The translations under genes and the position numbers were made by a program. The notes under the pieces were generated by a model. The model was given only the letters and a program-made list of their open reading frames with translations. It was not told where the DNA came from and did no database searches. Of a stretch of 64,000 nt of DNA, positions 25,701 through 37,307 are shown piece after piece. The stretch's first letter is position 1; the number at the start of each line of letters is the position of its first letter. The stretch comes from Nemertoderma westbladi (Eukaryota; Xenacoelomorpha; Nemertodermatida; Nemertodermatidae), in the NCBI GenBank assembly GCA_032718475.1, contig JAUCBJ010005512.1, positions 1 to 64,000 of the forward strand, written 5' to 3'.

Positions 25701-28700
25701 GATGTCTCTGGGTTTAAATGAATGCCTTGATTAACACGATTCAATACAACCTAGGTTAAAAGATGTCTCTGGGTTTAAATGAATCTTTTGATCAACACGA
25801 TTCAATACAACGTAGGTTAAAAGATGTCTCTGGGTTTAAATGAATCCCTTGATTAACACGATTCAATACAACCTAGGTTAAAAGATGTCTCTGGGTTTAA
25901 ATGAATGCCTTGATTAACACGATTCAATACAACCTAGGTTAAAAGATGTCTCTGGGTTTAAATGAATCCCTTGATCAACACGATTCAATACAACGTAGGT
26001 TAAAAGATGTCTCTGGGTTTAAATGAATCCCTTGATTAACACGATTCAATACAACCTAGGTTAAAAGATGTCTCTGGGTTTAAATGAATCCCTTGATCAA
26101 CACGATTCAATACAACGTAGGTTAATAGATGTCTCTGGGTTTAAATGAATCCCTTGATCAACACGATTCATTACAACCTAGGTTAAAAGATGTCTCTGGG
26201 TTTAAATTAATCCCTTGATTAACACGATTCAATACAACCTAGGTTAAAAGATGTCTCTGGGTTTAAATTAATCCCTTGATTAACACGATTCAATACAACG
26301 TAGGTTAAAAGATGTCTCTGGGTTTAAATGAATCCCTTGATCAACACGATTCAATACAACGCAGGTTAAAAGATGTCTCTGGGTTTAAATTAATCCCTTG
26401 ATTAACACGATTCAATACAACCTAGGTTAAAAGATGTCTCTGGGTTTAAATTAATCCCTTGATTAACACGATTCAATACAACGTAGGTTAAAAGATGTCT
26501 CTGGGTTTAAATTAATCCCTTGATTAACACGATTCAATACAACCTAGGTTAAAATATGTCTCTGGGTTTAAATGAATCCCTTGATCAACACGATTCAATA
26601 CAACCTAGGTTAAAAGATGTCTCTGGGTTTAAATGAATCCCTTGATCAACACGATTCAATACAACGCAGGTTAAAAGATGTCTCTGGGTTTAAATTAATC
26701 CCTTGATTAACACGATTCAATACAACCTAGGTTAAAAGATGTCTCTGGGTTTAAATTAATCCCTTGATTAACACGATTCAATACAACGCAGGTTAAAAGA
26801 TGTCTCTGGGTTTAAATTAATCCCTTGATTAACACGATTCAATACAACCTAGGTTAAAAGATGTCTCTGGGTTTAAATGAATCCCTTGATCAACACGATT
26901 CAATACAACCTAGGTTAAAAGATGTCTCTGGGTTTAAATGAATCCCTTGATTAACACGATTCAATACAACCTAGGTTAAAAGATGTCTCTGGCTTTAAAT
27001 TAATCCCTTGATTAACACGATTCAATACAACGCAGGTTAAAAGATGTCTCTGGGTTTAAATTAATCCCTTGATTAACACGATTCAATACAACCTAGGTTA
27101 AAAGATGTCTCTGGGTTTAAATGAATCCCTTGATCAACACGATTCAATACAACGCAGGTTAAAAGATGTCTCTGGGTTTAAATTAATCCCTTGATTAACA
27201 CGATTCAATACAACCTAGGTTAAAAGATGTCTCTGGGTTTAAATTAATCCCTTGATTAACACGATTCAATACAACGCAGGTTAAAAGATGTCTCTGGGTT
27301 TAAATTAATCCCTTGATTAACACGATTCAATACAACCTAGGTTAAAAGATGTCTCTGGGTTTAAATTAATCCCTTGATTAACACGATTCAATACAACGTA
27401 GGTTAAAAGATGTCTCTGGGTTTAAATGAATCCCTTGATCAACACGATTCAATACAACGCAGGTTAAAAGATGTCTCTGGGTTTAAATTAATCCCTTGAT
27501 TAACACGATTCAATACAACCTAGGTTAAAAGATGTCTCTGGGTTTAAATGAATCCCCTGATTAACACGATTCAATACAACCTAGGTTAAAATATGTCTCT
27601 GGGTTTAAATGAATCCCTTGATCAACACGATTCAATACAACGCAGGTTAAAAGATGTCTCTGGGTTTAAATTAATCCCTTGATTAACACGATTCAATACA
27701 ACCTAGGTTAAAAGATGTCTCTGGGTTTAAATGAATCCCCTGATTAACACGATTCAATACAACCTAGGTTAAAAGATGTCTCTGGGTTTAAATGAATGCC
27801 TTGATTAACACGATTCAATACAACCTAGGTTAAAAGATGTCTCTGGGTTTAAATGAATCCCTTGATTAACACGATTCAATACAACCTAGGTTAAAAGATG
27901 TCTCTGGGTTTAAATTAATCCCTTGATTAACACGATTCAATACAACCTAGGTTAAAAGATGTCTCTGGGTTTAAATGAATCCCTTGATTAACACGATTCA
28001 ATACAACCTAGGTTAAAAGATGTCTCTGGGTTTAAATTAATCCCTTGATTAACACGATTCAATACAACCTAGGTTAAAAGATGTCTCTGGGTTTAAATGA
28101 ATCCCTTGATTAACACGATTCAATACAACCTAGGTTAAAAGATGTCTCTGGGTTTAAATGAATGCCTTGATCAACACGATTCAATACAACCTAGGTTAAA
28201 AGATGTCTCTGGGTTTAAATGAATCCCTTGATTAACACGATTCAATACAACCTAGGTTAAAAGATGTCTCTGGGTTTAAATTAATCCCTTGATTAACACG
28301 ATTCAATACAACCTAGGTTAAAAGATGTCTCTGGGTTTAAATGAATCCCTTGATTAACACGATTCAATACAACCTAGGTTAAAAGATGTCTCTGGGTTTA
28401 AATGAATGCCTTGATCAACACGATTCAATACAACCTAGGTTAAAAGATGTCTCTGGGTTTAAATGAATGCCTTGATCAACACGATTCAATACAACGTAGG
28501 TTAAAAGATGTCTCTGGGTTTAAATTAATCCCTTGATTAACACGATTCAATACAACCTAGGTTAAAAGATGTCTCTGGGTTTAAATTAATCCCTTGATTA
28601 ACACGATTCAATACAACCTAGGTTAAAAGATGTCTCTGGGTTTAAATGAATGCCTTGATCAACACGATTCATTACAACCTAGGTTAAAAGATGTCTCTGG

Positions 28701-30096
28701 GTTTAAATTAATCCCTTGATTAACACGATTCAATACAACCTAGGTTAAAAGATGTCTCTGGGTTTAAATTAATCCCTTGATTAACACGATTCAATACAAC
28801 CTAGGTTAAAAGATGTCTCTGGGTTTAAATTAATCCCTTGATCAACACGATTCAATACAACCTAGGTTAAAAGATGTCTCTGGGTTTAAATTAATCCCTT
28901 GATTAATACGATTCAATACAACCTAGGTTAAAAGATGTCTCTGGGTTTAAATTAATCCCTTGATTAACACGATTCAATACAACCTAGGTTAAAAGATGTC
29001 TCTGGGTTTAAATTAATCCCTTGATTAACACGATTCAATACAACGTAGGTTAAAAGATGTCTCTGGGTTTAAATGAATGCCTTGATCAACACGATTCAAT
29101 ACAACGTAGGTTAAAAGATGTCTCTGGGTTTAAATGAATCCCTTGATTAACACGATTCAATACAACGTAGGTTAAAAGATGTCTCTGGGTTTAAATTAAT
29201 CCCTTGATTAACACGATTCAATACAACCTAGGTTAAAAGATGTCTCTGGGTTTAAATGAATCCCTTGATTAACACGATTCAATACAACCTAGGTTAAAAG
29301 ATGTCTCTGGGTTTAAATTAATCCCTTGATCAACACGATTCAATACAACCTAGGTTAAAAGATGTCTCTGGGTTTAAATTAATCCCTTGATTAACACGAT
29401 TCAATACAACCTAGGTTAAAAGATGTCTCTGGGTTTAAATTAATCCCTTGATTAACACGATTCAATACAACCTAGGTTAAAAGATGTCTCTGGGTTTAAA
29501 TTAATCCCTTGATTAACACGATTCAATACAACGTAGGTTAAAAGATGTCTCTGGGTTTAAATGAATCCCTTGATTAACACGATTCAATTCAACCTAGGTT
29601 AAAAGATGTCTCTGGGTTTAAATGAATGCCTTGATCAACACGATTCAATACAACCTAGGTTAAAAGATGTCTCTGGGTTTAAATGTATCCCTTGATCAAC
29701 ACGATTCAATACAACCTAGGTTAAAAGATGTCTCTGGGTTTAAATGAATCCCTTGATCAACACGATTCAATACAACCTAGGTTAAAAGATGTCTCTGGGT
29801 TTAAATGAATCCCTTGATCAACACGATTCAATACAACCTAGGTTAAAAGATGTCTCTGGGTTTAAATGAATGCCTTGATCAACACGATTCATTACAACCT
29901 AGGTTAAAAGATGTCTCTGGGTTTAAATTAATCCCTTGATTAACACGATTCAATACAACCTAGGTTAAAAGATGTCTCTGGGTTTAAATGAATGCCTTGA
30001 TCAACACGATTCAATACAACCTAGGTTAAAAGATGTCTCTGGGTTTAAATGAATCCCTTGATCAACACGATTCAATACAACCTAGGTTAAAAGATG
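19759..30096. repeat. 61-bp satellite array (~169 copies)
   Basis: Over 10.3 kb of head-to-tail 61-bp monomers. Each contains the words CAATACAACCTAGG, GATGTCTCTGGGTTTAAAT and CCCTTGATTAACACGATT. Variants fall at a few sites: CCTAGG/CGTAGG/CGCAGG, AAAAG/AATAG, ATGAATCCC/ATTAATCCC/ATGAATGCC and GATTAAC/GATCAAC. The period is not a multiple of three and no long frame exists, so it is noncoding. Higher-order repeats of 4, 8 and 21 monomers are present. The left edge is degenerate (19700-19760); the right edge is sharp. Confidence 0.97.
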
Positions 30097-30416
30097 TGAA
30101 TACTAGAGGTCTCGCTACGCGGACCTACTAACGGAGTGAATACTAGAGGTCTCGCTACGCGGACCTAAAAACGGAGTGAATACTAGAGGTCTCGCTACGC
30201 GGACCTACTAACGGAGTGAATACTAGAGGTCTCGCTACGCGGACCTACTAACGGAGTGAATACTAGAGGTCTCGCTACGCGGACCTACTAACGGAGTGAA
30301 TACTAGAGGTCTCGCTACGCGGACCTAAAAACGGAGTGAATACTAGAGGTCTCGCTACGCGGACCTAAAAACGGAGTGAATACTAGAGGTCTCGCTACGC
30401 GGACCTAAAAACGCCA
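30097..30416. repeat. 40-bp tandem array (8 copies)
   Basis: Eight near-perfect 40-bp units with the core words TGAATACTAGAGGTCTCGC and TACGCGGACCT, starting at 30097 and every 40 bp after. They differ only in CTACTA versus CTAAAA. The array begins immediately after a partial 61-bp monomer. The unit is GC-richer than its surroundings. Confidence 0.95.
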
Positions 30417-30955
30417 GCATTTGAAGGGCACCTACAGTACCTGTAGAGAGAGGAATGAACTATTTAATAATGCTTAGATAGTAAGATAGATGACATTGTT
30501 AGACCCCGATAATTGCTGACGTGTTTACCAAGTTGGCTTGATTGGCATGTCATCATATTTAAGAATTAATTGCTATCAGCGTTATCAGGGAAGTGAGCGA
30601 AGGCCACCTGGTAAGGGTTACCACCATACGCTCTCTACTGCACTGTATTGATTGTACCAATAATTAGTATATTTTAGTGGTGATTATTACTATTTTCAGA
30701 CGTCGATAATGCTAGAAAGTGAAATAAGTAAAGAAAAAAGTCCATTAAAAATTTATCGATAAGTTGTAATAACTGTAACATTCCGGCATATATAATGTAC
30801 CTATGAATAGTGAATGTTGTTTCACAAAAAAAAACGAAAAAAAAATAATTATTTTCTGAGGTCGGAAATATTCAGTTTACCCTTTAAATTTTTCTTGCAA
30901 ATTCAAGTTACTAAACTAATAAATCTCTCGTTAAAACCATACACAAAAATCCACC
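30417..30955 (+). promoter_or_regulatory. Upstream region of the astacin-like gene, with candidate TATA box
   Basis: Unique sequence between the satellites and the start codon at 30956. A TATATAA word lies at 30789-30795, about 160 nt before the ATG, which is compatible with a short 5' UTR. No transcription start can be proven from sequence alone. Confidence 0.35.
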
Positions 30956-31013
30956 ATGAAGAAGTGTACAGTGGTGATTCTTTTGGTTTGCCTGTCTTTA
31001 GCTTTCGCTGCTG
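30956..31013 (+). CDS. Astacin-like metallopeptidase, exon 1 (signal peptide)
   Basis: ATG in good context (ccaccATGa) starts 19 codons encoding MKKCTVVILLVCLSLAFAA. This is a textbook secretory signal peptide: basic n-region, about 12 hydrophobic residues and a small-residue cleavage site. The exon ends one base into a codon at G|gttagt, so the intron is phase 1. The next plus-strand exon with a matching phase-1 start is at 48277, where the joined codon gives Glu directly after the AA. The link across 17 kb is inferred from phase and from the secreted nature of the downstream domains. A transcript would settle it. Confidence 0.65.
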
Positions 31014-31109
31014 GTTAGTAATTATTATTTGTACGTACACTTACAGTATTATTCCTACTTCCCCTCCTGCTCCTGTATTTGTGTTGTGTTTTTGTATATT
31101 GTCGACTCC

Positions 31110-32703
31110 GCGAAGGTTACAAAGAGTCAAAGGTTATATACAAGATGTCGAAGGTTAAAAAATTGCTCTTTCGAAAATGGCATGTCAAAGGTTACAAAAT
31201 ACCGAGTCGAAAGTTACAATTAGCCAGTCAAAGGTTACAAAATACCGAGTCGAAAGTTACAATTAGCCACTCAAAGGTTACAAAATACCGAGTCGAAAGT
31301 TACAATTAGCCACTCAAAGGTTACAAAATACCGAGTCGAAAGTTACAATTAGCCAGTCAAAGGTTACAAAATAACGAGTCGAAAGTTACAATTAGCCACT
31401 CAAAGGTTACAAAATACCGAGTCGAAAGTTACAATTAGCCACTCAAAGGTTACAAAATACCGAGTCGAAAGTTACAATTAGCCAGTCAAAGGTTACAAAA
31501 TACCGAGTCGAAAGTTACAATTAGCCAGTCAAAGGTTACAAAATACCGAGTCGAAAGTTACAATTAGCCAGTCAAAGGTTACAAAATACCGAGTCGAAAG
31601 TTACAATTAGCCAGTCAAAGGTTACAAAATACCGAGTCGAAAGTTACAATTAGCCAGTCAAAGGTTACAAAATACCGAGTCGAAAGTTACAATTAGCCAG
31701 TCAAAGGTTACAAAATACCGAGTCGAAAGTTACAATTAGCCACTCAAAGGTTACAAAATACCGAGTCGAAAGTTACAATTAGCCAGTCAAAGGTTACAAA
31801 ATACCGAGTTGAAAGTTACAATTAGCCAGTCAAAGGTTACAAAATACCGAGTCGAAAGTTACAATTAGCCAGTCAAAGGTTACAAAATACCGAGTCGAAA
31901 GTTACAATTAGCCAGTCAAAGGTTACAAAATACCGAGTCGAAAGTTACAATTAGCCAGTCAAAGGTTACAAAATACCGAGTCGAAAGTTACAATTAGCCA
32001 GTCAAAGGTTACAAAATACCGAGTCGAAAGTTACAATTAGCCAGTCAAAGGTTACAAAATACCGAGTCGAAAGTTACAATTAGCCACTCAAAGGTTACAA
32101 AATACCGAGTCGAAAGTTACAATTAGCCAGTCAAAGGTTACAAAATACCGAGTTGAAAGTTACAATTAGCCAGTCAAAGGTTACAAAATACCGAGTCGAA
32201 AGTTACAATTAGCCAGTCAAAGGTTACAAAATACCGAGTCGAAAGTTACAATTAGCCAGTCAAAGGTTACAAAATACCGAGTCGAAAGTTCCAATTAGCC
32301 AGTCAAAGGTTACAAAATACCGAGTCGAAAGTTACAATTAGCCAGTCAAAGGTTACAAAATACCGAGTCGAAAGTTACAATTAGCCAGTCAAAGGTTACA
32401 AAATACCGAGTCGAAAGTTACAATTAGCCAGTCAAAGGTTACAAAATACCGAGTCGAAAGTTACAATTACCCAGTCAAAGGTTACAAAATACCGAGTCGA
32501 AAGTTACAATTAGCCACTCAAAGGTTACAAAATACCGAGTCGAAAGTTACAATTAGCCAGTCAAAGGTTACAAAATACCGAGTCGAAAGTTACAATTAGC
32601 CAGTCAAAGGTTACAAAATACCGAGTCGAAAGTTACAATTATCCAGTCAAAGGTTACAAAATACCGAGTCGAAAGTTACAATTAGCCAGTCAAAGGTTAC
32701 ACA
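31110..32703. repeat. 43-bp dimeric satellite (~35 copies)
   Basis: From 31184 to 32688 the unit repeats exactly every 43 bp, 35 times. Each unit is itself two related halves, GTCAAAGGTTACAAAATACC(GA) and GTCGAAAGTTACAATTAGCC(A). Degenerate half-units extend left to about 31110, only ~100 bp after exon 1. It is noncoding. Copies vary at just a few positions (gccAGT/gccACT, gagTCG/gagTTG). Confidence 0.95.
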
Positions 32704-33295
32704 ATTCAATTACATTACCCCAAGTTTTGCAAGAATAATTTGCTGCTAATAGCAGGTCAATGGTTTCAAATTACGAGTAAATGTAAATATTGAATGGGAG
32801 AATCTTTTAGGCTCGTTAAGCCAATGAATGCCTTTCACCACCATGGGTGAACAGTAAATCAGATCCACAGTAAACCCTTCCACTCTGTTTCCCAAGTTGC
32901 CTTGGTTCCCATTTATCGACAAGTTAATCCTAAACCCGGGGGGGGGGGGGGGGGGGGGGGTCAATATGACCTGGACCCCCGTGGTTTTTTTGTTATAACT
33001 CTGAAACAAACGCAGTTGGGAATCTGAAATTTTATGACTTTTCCTAAACATCTATTGTCTTTCTAATAATGAAAACGGTTTTCAAAAATATTGGAAAGTT
33101 TTCGTGTTGTAGCGCCATTGTTTAACCCTACTTTTGGCACTTTTTTTAGGCGTTTTTTGAAATTTACAATTTATGAAATTTGATTTGTAACATCTCTATT
33201 TTTTATTTACACCGGTTTTTTGGTGTTTTGCTATTGGAAGGAATACATATAAATTAATTTAGAAATTTTAAATTTGTTTTTTTTTCGGCGGGTGC
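32704..33295. other. Intronic sequence with a 23-G tract
   Basis: Holds a run of 23 Gs at 32938-32960; otherwise AT-rich with no recognisable gene. The open frames here are short and unsupported. Confidence 0.5.
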
Positions 33296-33928
33296 CAAAT
33301 GTTGGTGCCAGCACCAAATTTTGAAACATGTAAATTTTGTAAATTGATTGTTTGAACCTGTTTTTGCGCAATAGGGGTTTTTTAGGGTTCTGGTTTCGAT
33401 GGAATATATAAAAGTTGCACCAGGCGTATCTAACTTGTATTTTTTTGGCGCTACAGTATGTGCAAAATTTAGTGCCAGCACGAAATTTTGAAAATCCATT
33501 GAATAGTTCAATTGCTTGTGAAAACTTATTTCTGCGTTTTATGGGTTTATGGCGGTTCTGAATTCAATGGAATAAATAATTATCTAACTAGACATCTCAA
33601 AGTTGTATTTTCGGAAGTGGGTGCAAAATTTGGTGCTAGCACCAAATTTTGAAAACCATCAAATATATCAATTGATTGTGTCACCTTATTTCTTGCTTTA
33701 TACTTGTTTGTGAGGATTCTGAATTCAATAGGATCAGTAAAAATTGCATAATTCACGTACAGGATAGTAACAGTTCCGTTTCAGATGTTGCTCTCTAGAT
33801 AACAGACAGGTCTCTCTCTGACTTACGGTAATTACAACAGATTATTACTAAGAATAATAGTTTGTAACATCCTTTAGGGATGTGGTATTATAGACCCGAC
33901 TGAAATACACTCTGGGACCTGATTTACT
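33296..33928. repeat. Three ~165-bp diverged repeats, each with a palindrome
   Basis: Palindromic cores at about 33296-33323, 33463-33490 and 33624-33651 (spacings 167 and 161 bp) sit in loosely similar flanks ('tttcgatggaatatata'/'ttcaatggaataaataa'/'ttcaataggatcagtaa'). The third core is a perfect 28-nt palindrome centred on GGTGCTAGCACC. The other two are imperfect. 33652-33928 shows nothing else. Confidence 0.7.
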
Positions 33929-33933
33929 GGCTT

Positions 33934-35101
33934 TGTAAAAGCTTTTGCGTCATTAACCGGTTATTTTCCCTTAAAGTACTCTGTAGTTGGTTTGCCAGGC
34001 ATAAAAAGGCCGTGTCCTTGCTGTACTGGTGTTTTAGAGGACATAAAAGTCATTTCTTCTGTATTTGTACTGTATTTGTACTTTAGAGGACATAATCCGC
34101 AATCTCGTGACGCGATAAGCTAGATACTCTTGAAAACAGTGTCGCTACCATGACGACGGCTAGCAGCTGATATTGCCACGTCGACATTTCTTTGTTTCTT
34201 TGTTCTCTCGTTGTTCGGTTGACCAATCAGAGCGTTTTTTGTCTCTGTGTTGGAGGTGTATACAGAACTCAGTAGTTCAGTGTTATGTTTTTGCCCAGAG
34301 CCTAAGAACATCGGATTTTGGCACCTCCGTGTTTTCAGTCTTTAGTCTTACATTAGTAGGCTTAATTATAGAACGTATATCTGTTATCACGAGTTACACA
34401 AGTTAACTCATTCACTTAATAATCATTTATACATTAATATTACTGCTTTTACTGTCGGTTATTCATTATATTGGTTGATGAATTATTATATCGGAATACT
34501 GATCAATAGTCAGACACCCCACCTTCTTGATATACAAAAGGTTAGAGAGACCGGTTACAGATAAACGATTGCGACCTATGTTGAGTGGTTTGAAGTGAAT
34601 CTAATGCTATTTCATATGCCCAACATAAATTGTCTGTTGCTCTCTTTATACGTGACCAAATTTAGTGAAGGTCGGCAGATTAGTGTGCAGTATTGTGCAG
34701 CATTGTGTATGAGTGTAACTGATAACAAAGCATCTCCTAAAGAATGCGCCATATACGTGAATCTATAGCCTTTTCGTTGTGTCTAGTTTAAGCCATAACT
34801 CTGTTTACATATTTAGAGCGCCACGTCCTAAAGGAACTGTTAATATTTCCCGAAAGTGAATAATATTTGTCAGAGATTATATATTACGATCAGTCGAATA
34901 ATACAGTAGGCTTACACCATCAATCATTAAGCCCCGAACTCAGTCTCCCGGGTATATCCAACGGGTGAATGATTGCGCATAGACTGGCTTCGGCTAATGT
35001 AGTGTATCAAATACTCGTCATAGGCTAAAGACTATCTATCATCCAAAAGACATTCTAATTTTGGCAGGTTAAACTGTCAAAGGTCTTCAAAAGCGCAAAC
35101 A
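33934..35101 (+). repeat. E1 5' LTR
   Basis: 1168 bp, TGTAAAAGC...GCGCAAACA. Same length as the 3' LTR (45579-46746), with four visible substitutions. I could not place TATA and poly(A) signals or U3/R/U5 boundaries with confidence, and no clear tRNA primer-binding site was seen immediately after it. Confidence 0.92.
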
Positions 35102-37307
35102 ATAACAGATATTGCTTCTGGATTGCGGTGTAAGCAATCAAGTCTAAAGTACCGGTACCGGTTGAACGGTAACCTGTACTGCTGTAGGCCTGTAGGCCCA
35201 ACTGCCCGAACCGGTACTTACGGTACAGGTACATCAGTATTATTCGATTTTGATAATTATATACCGGTAGGCCTCAATAATTAATCAGGGACGGCCGCCC
35301 TGGTTTTTTATTGAGATTTTACTTGTTTCTGTCAAGTTTTATTTATTTGTAGGCCAGTATTGAGCAGAAGGCGTGTAAGCCTGCGCAGATTGTACAGATA
35401 ATTTGTAGGCTTGACTGTTGGCTGACTGTTGATTAGGTCTGAACGGATTGCAGTGCATGTAGAGTGTATGTCCGATAAAGAACGGTTAGGAAGTAGGGGC
35501 AGCCATTGCTGTAAGGTAAACCCCCATCTAAAGAATAAGTCGTACTAGGGCCTACTGGGTTAGAACGCATACTACTTAACCATTTCGGAGTCTGCATGTC
35601 CTGTGGTTTATTTAGGCCTGATAGGAGTCCGCCGGCGTTTGGTCTGTACTTTGTTTGTGTAGTCTGTACGGGTAGCGTATAATTTTATTTAGATAATTTG
35701 TAGGCTGGATAGTTGTCTGGCTGCTGTTGGGTTTGAGGAAATTTCGGTGTGTGTAAAGCATCTGTCCGATAAAGAACGGTTAGGAAGTAGGGGCAGCCAT
35801 TGCTGTAAGGTAAACCCCCATCTAAAGAATAAGTCGTACTACTGGGTTAGAACGCATACTACTTAACCATTTCGGAGTCTACATATACCGTAGTTTGTTT
35901 AGGCTTGATAGTAGTCTGTCAGTATTTGGTCTGCATTTTGTTTGAATGGTTTGTACGCGTAGCGTAATATTTATTATTCAGAGTTTATGCGATTATTCGC
36001 AACATTCATTCCCCAAGTTTGTTCCTACAGTAATTGTGTTTGTTATACATACCGTTATAGTTAAACTAACCCCGGTACTATACGGGCTGCTTGGCGTAGG
36101 TAAAGACTGGTGATTTTGTGCACCGGTCACTCCAGCAGATGCCGTGGTTCTTTTAGCTGTTCAAGTATTTTTAACTACTAATTATTTGTTATACAAGTAT
36201 TTGTACCTAATTTAGGGTTTAGTGTACAGTGCTTTCCGAAAGCAATTAGTGTGTAGGCAGTATATTTGTGTTGTAAAGTGGTTAATAGGCACGTTGGTTC
36301 TGGTAGACCTCGGTAATTAACTTCTAGGTAGGGACACTCCGTGATACATAACGTAGTACCTATAGCGATACGGTTATAGGTCGTCAGGCGGTGGTATTTT
36401 CCTATCTGGACAGCGCAGTATATTTACTACTACTTATTATTTTCAAATACCGTAGTAACCTGTCCGTTGTAATAACCAGATATTCTAACCCTTTGTTAGG
36501 CTGGTTAGTAAACTTCTTGTAAAATTACCCTAAAAATTTGTATTTGTGTATTTGTAATTAAATTTTTGTGTTTATTTAGAGATTGTAATCTCAACCCGAA
36601 TTGTACGTAATTTATAGTATTAAGTAACTTAGGTAAATTAGAATTATTTGTTTTAGTGTCTAACAAGTAGCACTCCACTGAGAGCGCACAGCTTATGTGT
36701 AGTGACTCCCCCAGAAATAATAACATTTATTTCAAACATTGACAAAACCCATTAAACGGGTATATATATATTATAAATCAACTCAAACGATTTATAAATA
36801 GTAGGCCTGCCATACAACAATTAGGTCTCAATATCAGTTGGACTACTGCTTAAATAACGGTAATAAAGTAAGTTAAAGTAACCAAGTAACCCTTAAAATT
36901 CAGAAATTCAATTATTTAAAATAATTGATATACCGGTATTTACGATAGGCCTATTATATATTTATATACTTGTGCTGAAATCATACCGGTATTCTGTAAT
37001 TAATTCTAGTCTGTAATTATACTTATATATATACATTATAGGTGTAAACTGCATACCGGTATCCACGATAGGCCTATTATATATTTATATATATTTGTGC
37101 TAAAATTATATACCGGTTTCTGTGAAAAACCTAGTCTGTAATAATACTTATATATACAATAAGCATACCGGTATTCTAATATTATATATATATCACGCTA
37201 CACTGAGTAGCAGTATCGGTAATTAATTACTAGGCTAGCAGTTAATACTGAATTACTAGACTTACTTAGACTGTAATAGCAGTAGACATTCAACTGTGTA
37301 AACAAAC
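35102..37307 (+). other. E1 5' leader (noncoding) with internal duplications
   Basis: About 2.2 kb between LTR and gag start. It contains two copies of a ~100-nt block ('gataaagaacggttaggaag' onward) 294 bp apart (35471 and 35765). It also has two copies of a ~120-bp block rich in ATACCGGTAT words (36940-37210). Both duplications recur in E2's leader. Packaging or dimerisation signals would be expected here, but none is proven. Confidence 0.75.

Noticed and set aside
19759-30096. Possible CRISPR-like array
   Set aside because: Direct head-to-tail 61-bp units with no unique spacers, in eukaryotic DNA; it is a satellite.
30814-31158. 114-codon frame overlapping exon 1 of the astacin-like gene
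   Set aside because: Reads in a different frame from the well-placed signal peptide ATG, starts at a non-ATG codon and runs into the satellite; treated as fortuitous.
34120-34311. Small open frames shared by both E1 LTRs (also 45765-45956)
   Set aside because: Present in both LTRs only because the LTRs are nearly identical; no protein features.
35102-35135. tRNA primer-binding site directly after the E1 5' LTR
   Set aside because: No TGG-initiated complement of a tRNA 3' end could be recognised right after the LTR in E1 or E2, so I did not annotate one.
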